Both the position numbers and the translations under genes were made by a program. From Pseudoalteromonas sp. P1-9 (GTDB lineage: Bacteria; Pseudomonadota; Gammaproteobacteria; Enterobacterales; Alteromonadaceae), in NCBI RefSeq assembly GCF_001399975.1, contig NZ_LKBD01000035.1, positions 1 through 52,651 of the forward strand: a DNA stretch of 52,651 bases, given 5' to 3'. Shown here in pieces: positions 28,029 through 36,859 of this stretch. Each line of letters starts with the position of its first letter. Position 1 is the stretch's first letter. The notes under the pieces are model-generated. The model worked only from the letters and a program-made list of their open reading frames with translations, had not been told where the DNA came from and ran no database searches.

Positions 28029-28336
28029 TGTTAAAACTTAAACCAAATTGTGAGTGTTGTAACAAAGTACTTTCACCAACATCAACCGATGCAATGATCT
28101 GCAGTTATGAGTGCACGTTTTGTAAAACATGTGTTGAAAAGGTACTTTTAAACGTATGCCCGAATTGTGGTGGCGGCTTTTCACATCGCCCTATAAGGCC
28201 TAAATTAGCGAGAAGAAAAGGTGTTAGCTTAAAGCACCAACCAGCCTCAACAAACAAAGTTCATACATCATATAGCATTGAAGAAATTGAGCTATTCGCA
28301 AAGGCCCATTGCGCTATTGCAGCAGCTGAGCGATAA
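28028..28336 (+). CDS. DUF1272 zinc-ribbon-like protein
   Basis: This 102-aa protein has CECCNKVLSP, ICSYECTFCKTCVEKVL and CPNCGGGF, a cluster of Cys residues typical of DUF1272 and likely to bind zinc. The C-terminal third (after RRKGVSLKH) is longer than in the basic family and unlike it. The start overlaps the stop of the S41-like gene by one base, so it belongs to the same operon. Function is unknown. Confidence 0.85.
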   Translation: MLKLKPNCECCNKVLSPTSTDAMICSYECTFCKTCVEKVLLNVCPNCGGGFSHRPIRPKLARRKGVSLKHQPASTNKVHTSYSIEEIELFAKAHCAIAAAER

Positions 28337-28430
28337 GCTTATCGGGAAGTGTCTTTATGGTTAGTTGAATGATTTATAAAAATTTTAGGCAAAAGAAAAG
28401 CTGCTAAAAAGCGGGTTTGTCTGTGCTATC

Positions 28431-28460
28431 GGTGGACTGGGGGGATTTGAACGCGCGTCC
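28431..28460 (-). repeat. Degenerate copy of the tmRNA 3' end (distal attachment-site remnant)
   Basis: Thirty bases match the tmRNA 3' end at 30859-30889 in the same orientation, except for one missing base and two changes (ACGCGCGTCC against ACCCCCGTCC). The similarity stops on both sides, so this is not a second tmRNA or a tRNA. Direct copies of an RNA gene 3' end are the usual scar of an integrated island, here enclosing the AbiE-type genes. The rest of 28337-28662 shows nothing recognisable. Confidence 0.75.
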
Positions 28461-28662
28461 AACATCTAGTTTTAAAGGGCTAGCGAGTGGCTCGTGCATT
28501 CGTTGTGCAGTTCCATTTTTAGGTATTTTGCATTATCCCGTTTTATCGAAACTAATTTTACTACAATCAACCATACACACTTTTCAATAATAACGATTAG
28601 TTTTCTCATATTGAGGTTTTAGAGTCTCAAGATTAAATCAAATCTTACTTAAACATTTACGC

Positions 28663-29517
28663 TCACTGGTCTAATTGTTGTTTGATCACTTCTATCAAAT
28701 CTTGAGCTTCAGCATATTCTATTTGTATATTGCGGCTAATATCTAATATTAGATTGTCGAGTTTAGCTTCATCGGCGAATAGTTTCTCATTTATAAATAC
28801 AAGACTTTCTTCGCTGGCAATATCTTTGGCATCACCGGCCAACTTCATTGCTCCTGCTTTATGTTCATCAAAATCTTGATCTTCCATATAATTATCGCTA
28901 TATAGTGAATCAGCTATTTCCGGTATTTTTGAGTAATGCTTGGTTAGATAGTAAATATCCATCGCGTCTTTTTGGCGAATACTATGTTCTCGTTCTAACC
29001 AAGAGATGAGTTTTAGAAGCAACATTCCGGCAGGTGATGCGACTTTAATTTCTAAAGTAGGGTCATCTGAAATAGTCACATTTAGGCTATGATCAAATGC
29101 TTCTTTGAACCCTGTAACTGACATCTCTATATTATACTGTGGCGGCCACGCAATTGTACTTTCATCATTAGCAATCTCACCAAATGGGATAATATCAACT
29201 TCCCATTCTTGTCCATTAGAAACCGTCGTAATTAATTGATGAGGTTTCGTTTTATGTGGAGCAAAACCATTCTCAATTAACGCTATTTTCAGCTGTTCAA
29301 ACTGCTCCCAGCTTTCAACTTGAATACCAAAATCTACATCACGTGTACCGCGCTCAATAGCCGCTCCAAAACCGTGATGTAAAATGATGTCTCTGGCTGT
29401 TGCACCAACTACTAAGTATGGGATATCTAGAGCTTCAGTATGATGTGAAATAATTTGATAAAGCTCTACTAGTCCTTCTGGCAGCTTGCCGACAACATTA
29501 GGCGATGTGGTTTTCAT
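28663..29517 (-). CDS. AbiEii/AbiGii-type nucleotidyltransferase toxin
   Basis: The protein is 284 aa from ATG 29517, which has a perfect AGGAGG four bases upstream. A longer frame to 29538 is rejected. YLVVGATARDI and GTRDVDFGIQVESW carry the Gly-rich helix and D-x-D metal motif of the nucleotidyltransferase fold. EWEVDIIPFGEI supplies the likely third acidic residue. In this family (type IV or type II systems such as AbiE and MenT) the toxin can transfer nucleotides to tRNA. It overlaps the upstream antitoxin gene by 20 bp, the usual AbiEi-AbiEii order. It lies in a tmRNA-linked island. Confidence 0.85.
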   Translation of the reverse strand: MKTTSPNVVGKLPEGLVELYQIISHHTEALDIPYLVVGATARDIILHHGFGAAIERGTRDVDFGIQVESWEQFEQLKIALIENGFAPHKTKPHQLITTVSNGQEWEVDIIPFGEIANDESTIAWPPQYNIEMSVTGFKEAFDHSLNVTISDDPTLEIKVASPAGMLLLKLISWLEREHSIRQKDAMDIYYLTKHYSKIPEIADSLYSDNYMEDQDFDEHKAGAMKLAGDAKDIASEESLVFINEKLFADEAKLDNLILDISRNIQIEYAEAQDLIEVIKQQLDQ

Positions 29518-30547
29518 AAAACCTCCTTGCAGCATCAATATTCCTTGGCTCTAGGCTAGCGAGTAAGTTTGCATAGATGAAGTATGGATGTGCCATATTA
29601 TCTTGTTTACCTTCTATCTTTCTGATCCCTAAAGGTGGTTCAGCTAGAATTACTCTTGTAGTCGTTTTATTTAGAATTTCGTTAGTTTTAGCTTTACGCA
29701 GCCTGGCAGTTTTCAAAATTTGATTTTTATGCTCTGGCTGAACATATAGCAGATAGTCTTTTGCGTTTAGGTAGTTGTCGCATAGTTCAACTGCATATTC
29801 GCCGCCCCACAACGCGTTAGTATCGGTGAGGTCTAAAGTCCTTAATAATTCTAAGTTGTCAGTGGTGTAAACTTCTTTATTTAGTTTAGCTTCAACGGTT
29901 GTTGGATATGCGTCTAACCATTTGTCGAGTAAACCCTGTAGATTGTTCATTTCTTTGATAGCGTTCTTATTGTTACGAGTGTTTTTTTGAATAATAAACC
30001 CTTGATAGAGTAAATCATCGATCACTTGCTTAACTGTACCGAGAGCAACTTCTGCTGTCTCAGCAATGGTGCGCATCGGTTCTTTCAATAATTCAGGATG
30101 GGCTAACAACATAAACACCACTTTCATGCCTTTAGGTTGAAATGCTTTTCCTAGTTGTCTCGCCAAAGTTATTTCTTGAATCGGCTTTTCTGGCTTCTTA
30201 CCTTGAATATCAATATAAACAGGGGGGGTGTTGATATAAGCATTTCCTGCTAAATCTATGAAAGGTACTTTATGATCTCTTAACTGAGTAGCCTGACTTG
30301 GATTGATATAGTCAGTAATTAATACAACATCAGTGAGTTTATTTTTGAATGTTAATTCAGCAAGGTACTTTTGTAAGTTAGCCTTGTTTATCCATTTTTT
30401 ACATTCGACTTGCAATCGTTGTTTTACATTAGGCAATACCAACTCACCATCGATATTTCCGTTTTCAAAAACACGATAATCGATACCTAAACCAGTTTGC
30501 TGGTTTAAATTTTTGATAGTATTGTGAATTAATTCTTGTTCTAACAT
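29498..30547 (-). CDS. AbiEi-type antitoxin/regulator with nuclease-like N-terminus
   Basis: The protein is 349 aa from ATG 30547. An upstream frame to 30652 would translate operator repeats and is rejected. The N-terminal 110 residues have FENGNIDGEL and LQVECKKWINK, so Asp33 and Glu48-x-Lys50 resemble a PD-(D/E)XK core. A winged-helix part follows near residues 160-210 (MRTIAETAEVALGTVKQVIDDL). The C-terminal domain (about 230-349) matches the AbiEi antitoxin layout. It should repress its own operon by binding the upstream repeats. It is paired with the nucleotidyltransferase toxin. Confidence 0.8.
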   Translation of the reverse strand: MLEQELIHNTIKNLNQQTGLGIDYRVFENGNIDGELVLPNVKQRLQVECKKWINKANLQKYLAELTFKNKLTDVVLITDYINPSQATQLRDHKVPFIDLAGNAYINTPPVYIDIQGKKPEKPIQEITLARQLGKAFQPKGMKVVFMLLAHPELLKEPMRTIAETAEVALGTVKQVIDDLLYQGFIIQKNTRNNKNAIKEMNNLQGLLDKWLDAYPTTVEAKLNKEVYTTDNLELLRTLDLTDTNALWGGEYAVELCDNYLNAKDYLLYVQPEHKNQILKTARLRKAKTNEILNKTTTRVILAEPPLGIRKIEGKQDNMAHPYFIYANLLASLEPRNIDAARRFYENHIA

Positions 30548-30550
30548 GGT

Positions 30551-30667
30551 GTTCAATAAATAATTTCGTTCATTAATATTGAACGATAATATAAATTGAA
30601 CATAAAGCAAGAGTTTGTTCAATAAACTGTTACGTTCATTATTATTGAACAATCTTTATTAGTGAAC
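30551..30667 (-). promoter_or_regulatory. Duplicated GTTCA/TGAAC operator array of the AbiE-type operon
   Basis: Two 51-bp units (30551-30601 and 30617-30667) share the order GTTCAATAAA, a palindrome, and a TGAAC half site. The palindromes are GTTCATTAATATTGAAC (30568-30584) and GTTCATTATTATTGAAC (30634-30650). The array starts four bases before the antitoxin ATG and covers the expected promoter. Known AbiEi proteins bind inverted repeats in their promoter, which fits autoregulation. Confidence 0.75.
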
Positions 30668-30822
30668 AAAAAAGAAAAGCTACCTTATGTAGGTGCAAAA
30701 CTGCCATTTTGGAAATAGTCTAAAAAAACCAGCAGGGTCAAGTCTTGCCTTTTGCTACAGTGATAGGGTTAAAACCACTCTAAATAACTTTGTGTAGAAA
30801 AAATTACTAACGCCCTTAAAGT

Positions 30823-30853
30823 AAAAAAGCCTGTGCAATGCACAGGCTTTTTA
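30823..30853 (-). terminator. Terminator of ssrA
   Basis: AAAAAGCCTGTGC and GCACAGGCTTTTT pair around an AAT loop, starting five bases past the tmRNA 3' end on the minus strand. It shares its stem with the speB and RMD1 terminators but has a different loop. It lies inside the putative island boundary, so the island may have brought it. Confidence 0.85.
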
Positions 30854-30857
30854 TATT

Positions 30858-31212
30858 TGGTGGAGCTGGGGGGATTTGAACCCCCGTCCGAAAAGCGTCG
30901 ACCTTCGGTCCTACATGTTTAGTATCGTCTTTTGGTTAACCTTTAAATCTCGGACGAACACGATAAGTAAAGGCGAGGCCGCTTAGTTTTAACGCTTCAA
31001 CCCCGGCCAGGGTTTCCGTCGCGATCAGGTGTTAGGGTGACACTCCAAAATCCAGTCCACAAGAATACTTGGAAGGAGCGCTAGCGGCCTAAGCTGCTAG
31101 AGCGTAAGAATCGTCGTTTGCGATTACTTTAAATACGGCTTTTTTACGAGGCCAGCCGCACCTCGACATGCACCTTAGGCTTCATGAATCCCGTCGAATC
31201 CTAATCAGCCCC
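30858..31212 (-). ncRNA. ssrA: tmRNA (ssrA)
   Basis: This 355-nt gene has the 5' end GGGGCTGATTAGGATTCGAC and the 3' end GGGGTTCAAATCCCCCCAGC followed by TCCACCA. These pair into the alanyl-tRNA-like domain. The tag frame lies at 31089-31121 and encodes ANDDSYALAA followed by TAG. tmRNA with SmpB rescues stalled ribosomes and tags the incomplete protein for proteolysis. Both ends of the gene have repeated copies nearby, at 28431-28460 (3' end) and 37043-37059 (5' end), suggesting integration events on both sides. Confidence 0.97.
31196..31212. repeat. tmRNA 5'-end repeat, gene copy (second copy at 37043-37059)
   Basis: GAATCCTAATCAGCCCC is identical at 31196-31212 and 37043-37059, in the same orientation, with weaker similarity on either side. 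The first copy is the tmRNA 5' end. The segment between holds a decayed integrase, so these are candidate attachment sites for insertion at the 5' end of ssrA. Confidence 0.75.
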
Positions 31213-31278
31213 GATTCAGTCATAAGACATAAATCTTAGAATACTTTTCTATCGCCAGCAAAGCTAGTGATGGTGCGG

Positions 31279-31307
31279 ATTGTAGCGGTATTGTATTGGT
31301 TTGACAA
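31279..31307 (-). promoter_or_regulatory. Probable present ssrA promoter
   Basis: On the minus strand TTGTCA (31302-31307), a 17-bp spacer and TACAAT (31279-31284) make a good sigma70 promoter. The start would be near 31272, leaving a leader of about 60 nt for RNase P to remove before the mature 5' end. It lies within the segment bounded by the 5'-end repeats. Confidence 0.65.
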
Positions 31308-31451
31308 CCTTTTTCCATTTTTTCTTGTGTGCCAGTTTGTGTATCAGCTATGGCGGTTAGATTTTGAGTTGTGAAAGTTAATTATGTTTGTCATAAGTTA
31401 TTTATTAATATTAAATTAGCCGACTTTGAGATTTTAAAAAGGACTTAGCAC

Positions 31452-33491
31452 ATGAGTAAGTTATTAGAGTTTGCCAATAAATATAACTATAACAGCTTTA
31501 TTGATGCGGCAAATTATTTAGACGAAAAAGGCTTGAAAGATATTTTTGATAAGCAATTCTTATATGGGGTGACTCATATCTATCCCCATGATCTAAAGAA
31601 AAGAAAAGATCGTGATAGTTTTTTTGCTGAGGTGCTAAATTTTTGCCAGTTTAAAGGTTTTGTTAACCTCAATCGTCATTTATTTATAAAAGTAAACCTA
31701 TTCCACCGCGCAGAAGAACAATTCGATGAAATTAAAGGCTCAATAAGTGATAGTGCGTTAAATCAATTGCCGGTTGAAGATCAATTTTGGGCTCAACTCG
31801 TTTGTATTGAAAAAGAGATAATTAAAATAACGTCTTTGCTTCAAAGGCAAATAAAACAAATGGCAAAGCGTGATGGTGGCCTCCTAGTTGCACAAAGACA
31901 TAGGATTAATCTAAATGGAGTTGATGTTGATCCTGATTTCCAGATTGAGCAACTAATTTGTGCTTTAAGTCTATCTACAATTTTATATGGCCATAAAAAT
32001 TCACTTTTTGATGTTAAAAGTGGTGAATTAATTATTAAGGCACCGACACAGGCTAAATCAAATTTTGACACAATCCCTGATATTGCTGAAATGCCTAATT
32101 TAGCTACAGCATGGAGGAAGCTAGAGGATACTTCCGCAAGATGCGTATTATTTGGAGGGCAAGCTTATGTTAGAAAAGGTAGTGAATTAGCAAGAGAAGA
32201 AATTGATTTTGGGTTTAATTGTATTTCACATTTTGAACCTCATTTTAGTGATTTTGAAGTTTATGACTTTATATCACAACGTCGAAACCTAGATAGGCAA
32301 AGTCAGAACTTTTTTGAGTTAGTCTTAGATCCACAGTTCAAAGCCTTAGTAGTTGAAAATATTTCTGATTTAAGGGAAGGCTTATTTTTATCTGAGAATG
32401 AAATGAATTGTCTAAATTCTCTTTCAGATTATTATTGTACGGATATATTTTCGAGTGATAAGCAATATCATGGGCTGACTATAAAAGAATGGGTTAGAGG
32501 ATATTTTTGTTTAATTTACCTGACTAAAAATGTAGAAACAAAGAAAGATTTTTGCATTTTTTCGTATGATAAAATTTTACACATTCTTAAGCTGGGAGGC
32601 ATAGTTAAAAATAAAGCGCTTACTTTTATTAAACTAGTTACATTCGGGAAGGGGTCTCGTGATATATATGATACACCTCTAATTAAGCTTGATAATGGAA
32701 CGTTTTTTTTACCAGACATAATATTAAGCAAAGGCTTTTCTGTATTGAACATCTTATTGTCGCGATTCTCAAGTTTAGAAGTGGTGGTAGGTAGTAAAGG
32801 AGAAGACTTTGAAAGAAAGATTTTAAAAAAGCTTAGAGATGAGGGAATACAAAGTAAAAGTTTTAAGTTTAAAAGGGGAAAAGATGAATATGAATATGAC
32901 ACCGTATTCCTATTAGATAATAAAGTTTTCGTAGTCGAGTGTAAAAACAGATCCTTATCAGGATGGTCTCCAGTGAGAGGCGCGAGATTTAAAAAGTTTA
33001 TTGATGAAACAGTTTTACAAGTCAAAAGACTGGTCAATGGACTTAAACAATACCCAGAAGTATTAAAAGAACATTTTGGACTTGAATTAAGTGAGGTAAA
33101 GTTAATACCAGTTATTATGAATGCTCAGCCATTTTCTTATAAAGGAAAATATCGAGGAGTATATATATCTGACTATTCAAGCTTTGCTCACTTTATTAGT
33201 AAGGGTAATGTAGTCTTTAGTGAGAGCAATAAACAAGGTTCAAGTGGTCATGAACAGACTGAATTACTCAGGTTGTGGGAGGGAGATGCACCTAATTCGA
33301 CTGATTTACTTAACCACATGAATAACCCTATCCATCTAAAAGTTTACACAAATAATATAGAGAAGTTACGGTGCGGTATAATTACTAGCAATAAGAGCGG
33401 CTTCATAATTGAACAATTAGACGCAGATCAAAAGAAAGGATTAAGTCTACTGTTTAAAGACAAGTTATCTTCTTCGTTACTAAATCATTGA
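31452..33491 (+). CDS. Uncharacterised 679-aa protein with a PD-(D/E)XK-like nuclease motif
   Basis: I do not recognise the family. Near the C-terminus GEDFERKILKKLRDEG (Glu454), EYEYDTVFLL (Asp483) and VFVVECKNR (Glu496-x-Lys498) give the E...D...ExK order of restriction-endonuclease-like folds, close to NERD-type domains. The first 440 residues are mainly helical and show no clear domain. An AAAAGGA ribosome site precedes the ATG at about eight bases. The gene is AT-rich, with codon use unlike the flanking core genes. It lies in the ssrA 5' segment with a decayed integrase, so a defence nuclease is plausible but unproven. Confidence 0.65.
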   Translation: MSKLLEFANKYNYNSFIDAANYLDEKGLKDIFDKQFLYGVTHIYPHDLKKRKDRDSFFAEVLNFCQFKGFVNLNRHLFIKVNLFHRAEEQFDEIKGSISDSALNQLPVEDQFWAQLVCIEKEIIKITSLLQRQIKQMAKRDGGLLVAQRHRINLNGVDVDPDFQIEQLICALSLSTILYGHKNSLFDVKSGELIIKAPTQAKSNFDTIPDIAEMPNLATAWRKLEDTSARCVLFGGQAYVRKGSELAREEIDFGFNCISHFEPHFSDFEVYDFISQRRNLDRQSQNFFELVLDPQFKALVVENISDLREGLFLSENEMNCLNSLSDYYCTDIFSSDKQYHGLTIKEWVRGYFCLIYLTKNVETKKDFCIFSYDKILHILKLGGIVKNKALTFIKLVTFGKGSRDIYDTPLIKLDNGTFFLPDIILSKGFSVLNILLSRFSSLEVVVGSKGEDFERKILKKLRDEGIQSKSFKFKRGKDEYEYDTVFLLDNKVFVVECKNRSLSGWSPVRGARFKKFIDETVLQVKRLVNGLKQYPEVLKEHFGLELSEVKLIPVIMNAQPFSYKGKYRGVYISDYSSFAHFISKGNVVFSESNKQGSSGHEQTELLRLWEGDAPNSTDLLNHMNNPIHLKVYTNNIEKLRCGIITSNKSGFIIEQLDADQKKGLSLLFKDKLSSSLLNH

Positions 33492-33631
33492 TTTTTTAAT
33501 TAATAATTATTAGTGTTGAAATAGACCTTATTATGGTCATTCAAGGTCTATGGGGTTCTATGGTATTAATTTATGAGGCCGGATAGATAATCTATTTGAC
33601 GCCAAACGAAAAAGTAAGGCGTCAATAGAAT

Positions 33632-34642
33632 TTAAACTGAGTTAGCTATTGGTTGTAACAACTTTATCAATCGTGCTCGTACTATTTCTCCGTCACGGTA
33701 ATGTGCTTGATAGCTAATTTCAAGCTGATTCCCATCACGTAAGGCATCATAAAGAGTATCTAGCTCTGTTTTAGGTGTGAATGATAAATCAACTTTGATA
33801 CTAAATGCTAAATCTTCAGAGTGATTCACAACATTAACGATAAGATAATCAAGATTTTTTTTAATACCTTCGATAGTAAAAGAACCTTTTTCTTCTAATA
33901 CATCTTTGATAGGCTCTTTAATACTGACTATTCGCTTTATATCATCTTTATCATAACTCTTTTCGCCAATTGAAACTGCGGTTGCATCCTGAACAGTTCG
34001 TACTACTTCAGTATAACCTGTGTCAATATGTCGAATCACACGTTCACCAGTTTCCCCAGCCAAATGTCTTATTTCAGGTTCAAGTTCATCACGTAGTCTG
34101 GTTAGTGGGTTTTCTTTAGCAGCTTTGGAAACCACTTCCATCTGTTTTGTTTGTTCTTTTTCTAGAGCAATTTTTGTTTGGGAGTCAGAGTATTGCGAAT
34201 AGGTGAAATAGCCAGCAACTGACAAAGCAATCACGCTGTATAGTGCTAATTTTTCTTTACCTGTCATGCCTTCCAAAACAACACCTATTTTATCAAAAAT
34301 ACCATTTAACCAGTCATGAGCATTACCTTTACTATCTGTTGAGCCTTCCTTGATAGTAAAAATAAGTTCAAGGGCACTTCTATCTTCATTTGTTAATTTT
34401 TGAAGATTAGCAGTATTATATTTTACTGTAGCATAAGCGCGACTTAATTCATTCTGAAAATTAATCAACCCTTCCATCATTCCTGTTGGTAGGCTACTTT
34501 TATAACGTTCTCCTTTAACGTTGATGTCAATTATTGGCCAGCCATCAAATTGAAGCTTTCCGGGAGCTTCTTTTTCTCCTTTAAATACACTTTCTACTAA
34601 TTTTAATAAATCTAACTCGCTTTTAATTACAGCCGAATCCAC
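33632..34642 (-). CDS. Uncharacterised 336-aa protein with one membrane helix
   Basis: It starts with GTG at 34642, with AGGGAG ten bases upstream. No family is recognised. The N-terminal 125 residues look folded (GKLQFDGWPIIDINVKGERY). A hydrophobic helix LALYSVIALSVAGYFTY lies at about 132-148, a charged helical linker follows, and the C-terminal domain (about 215-330) is mixed alpha/beta (VIRHIDTGYTEVVRTVQDA, LEISYQAHYRDGEIVRARL). It is convergent with the 679-aa nuclease-like gene across 140 bp. A membrane-linked sensor or effector is possible but not shown. Confidence 0.6.
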   Translation of the reverse strand: MDSAVIKSELDLLKLVESVFKGEKEAPGKLQFDGWPIIDINVKGERYKSSLPTGMMEGLINFQNELSRAYATVKYNTANLQKLTNEDRSALELIFTIKEGSTDSKGNAHDWLNGIFDKIGVVLEGMTGKEKLALYSVIALSVAGYFTYSQYSDSQTKIALEKEQTKQMEVVSKAAKENPLTRLRDELEPEIRHLAGETGERVIRHIDTGYTEVVRTVQDATAVSIGEKSYDKDDIKRIVSIKEPIKDVLEEKGSFTIEGIKKNLDYLIVNVVNHSEDLAFSIKVDLSFTPKTELDTLYDALRDGNQLEISYQAHYRDGEIVRARLIKLLQPIANSV

Positions 34643-35022
34643 AACCTACAACTCCCTTAAAGTAAAACCTTGAAAAGTATAATATTCTTAGAGTCTACTG
34701 TCGTCAATTTTTAGTATCTAATTTTTGTTAAATACATAACTTATAAGCTTCTATAATGCTCTTTCATGTACCTTTCTATGAAAGGTATTTTACACAATGT
34801 TTGATTAATTATTCTAGTAGCAAGGATGCTGAGTTACTCTAAAGCAAATTAATTCACTTTTCGTCTTCTTGATAAATCTTTACTTACACCTCAATGCAAA
34901 ATACAGGGATGAATGATGTTCGCCGAATGGACTCGGCGCTGCAATGCTAATAAATGCCCAGTTAGTCGAAAAAACGATTTTAAAGCTTTCCTTTTAAAGA
35001 GGAAAACTCCTAAAAATAGTTA
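34643..35022. other. Gap between the 336-aa gene and the integrase remnant
   Basis: Mostly AT-rich and without a convincing gene. An 8-bp perfect inverted repeat TACCTTTC/GAAAGGTA lies at 34769-34787 with three bases between the arms. A 74-codon plus-strand frame (34913-35137) has no recognisable product and runs into the integrase remnant. This may be debris of the element that replaced the integrase C-terminus. Confidence 0.45.
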
Positions 35023-36855
35023 TTATGTGCACATACAGTTTGTTGTCGCATTAACTTCGACGATTGTTGGATTCTCGTTTAATTTGATAACACGAGGCGG
35101 CAGCCAGACACCGCTAAAAGCGTTTGGAACAAGATAAACAGCAACCAAAAGCTGATAAAATTTGGCATTGAAGGCGACCTTTGGGTCGCCTTTTTTGTTT
35201 GTTATGAATGTTGCTCGGAAGCTGTAGGTAACTTTTTTGCAGTTATCTTCGTCAAACCTATCTTGAATGACGTTAGCGTTATCAAGCACTTTTCTGGTGA
35301 ACCACTTGCTATAGGCTGGTGTGTAATAGCCATTTTTAGGTGTTAATGTAGGCCATAGAGAAGCGCCCTTTTCAAATGTTAAGCGTATATCATTAACATA
35401 ATCTATGAACCCTAGCTCAATTATTTTAGGGTGAAGCGGCACATGGCGACGACTTGATTCATTTTTAGTTGATTGCTCTGCAAGTGCATCGTCAATCGTT
35501 AGGTAATACAATGTAGTAGGCTGTGAATCCCCTTCAAGAGTAATTGTATCTTGGCAAACATCGTTAATACTTAATTGTGCTAACTCATTTGGTCGAGCGC
35601 CTGTTGCTCTCGATAAAACAGGTATCCAGAACTGCCAAGGATGCTGAGGAATGGTCACATTTTCGTTAGTGAAAATATTGTGTAAGTCTTCTTCAGAAAA
35701 CCCCGCCCAAGATTTTGAACGATGTGCCTTTTTAATTGCTTTAGTTTGAACGGGGTTTACCCTAATTAAATCAAATGTTTCATCATCATCGTTGAGGCGT
35801 TTGATGATCCAATTAAAATATTGTTTGATCTTTTGTCGATGCTTATCGACAGTTGATGGAGAGATCTGCAAATCTATAAATGTCACTTTACCATTTTTAT
35901 CTGTGACCTTGAATTCAGACCAGTCAACAGCTTCAAGTTCTTCAAGTGTCAGTGAACTGTGGTGTTTAGCTCTTGCTTTTGGTGCATTGAGCATTGCTTT
36001 AAACATTCTGTCAAAATCGCGACTCTTGTATTGGTTAACAGGTCGGTCTCCTAAGAAAAAAATAGCTTCCTTAATGGATTCGTTGAGCTTTTTGGCTCTG
36101 TCATTCTCTTTGGCGTTTCTGTAATTTTTGTCACTTTCCCATTGTTCAAGGTCTATACCAAATTCTTCCTGTAAATAGATCTCGCGCACCTGATCCAGAG
36201 TCGATATGATTATTTCTTTTTGTGGCTGGATATAGCGAGGATCCACAATACCAAAATCCGCAAATTTGCTGGCATGAATGATTAACTCATTCTCTTTCTG
36301 GCAGTCTTCATTGTGCCTGGCCTGAGCTAAGCTACCAATAAATTGTTTTCTTCTAACAATTTTTGCGACACCAGCTTTATAAGGGGTATCGTTTGCATCA
36401 AATAAAACTTCTGATTCTTTTAAAAAATTAGAGAATTGCTTTTCAGCATCTCTTCGCAAAACAGGTGGCGCTGCAGTCTCAAGGGTAGCTAAATCATCAC
36501 TTTCTTGGCAGATTGATAAAGCTTCAACATCAAAATCCTCTAATCGCATATTTGCCAAAATTTGATTAACGTTTGTGCCATTTAAAACACGTTTCACTTC
36601 ATTTTTGATGACTAATGCCACGTTCTTTATCTCCGCGATAATGTTGGTTTTTAATTGTTTATCAAAACGCAGAAGTAATTCTGAGAACACATTAGCGGCT
36701 ATGGTTGCTTGCGCGAAACCTTTGGTTCTTAAACTAAATTTTATTTCACTCGGCAATTTATGTGCGCCTGTGTCGTTTTGCTTTGTTTCACGGCTTAACC
36801 GCTTTCGGAGATAATAAGTGCCATTTCGGGAGAAAAGGTAAGTGTTCCTTTTTAC
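35023..36855 (-). pseudogene. Decayed tyrosine recombinase (integrase)
   Basis: The frame contains an N-terminal YLFSRNGTYYLRKRLSRE segment (coded up to 36840), upstream of the first ATG-like start (TTG 36756). No ATG, GTG or TTG exists where it should start. A typical core follows: SRATGARPNELAQLSIND (catalytic Arg), SSRRHVPLHP, and YSFRATFITN where HxxR is expected, so the His is Tyr. After FITN the sequence becomes unrelated, crosses a terminator hairpin, and ends without the GH...Y segment, so the nucleophilic Tyr is missing. It is therefore probably inactive. Its start lies about 190 bp from the 37043-37059 repeat. Confidence 0.75.
35171..35196 (+). terminator. Plus-strand terminator inside the integrase remnant
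   Basis: AAGGCGACC pairs with GGTCGCCTT around TTTG, followed by more T on the plus strand. It lies within the minus-strand integrase frame just where the protein stops resembling an integrase. This suggests that the downstream DNA came from the 3' end of another gene. Confidence 0.7.
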
Positions 36856-36859
36856 ATTG

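Noticed and set aside
28431..28510. Possible tRNA or tmRNA gene, because of GGTTCAAATCC-like sequence
   Set aside because: Only the last 30 bases match. The T stem is broken and no acceptor, D or anticodon arms can be formed.
34913..35137. 74-codon plus-strand frame beside the integrase remnant
   Set aside because: No recognisable protein or ribosome site. It overlaps the decayed integrase end and may be debris.
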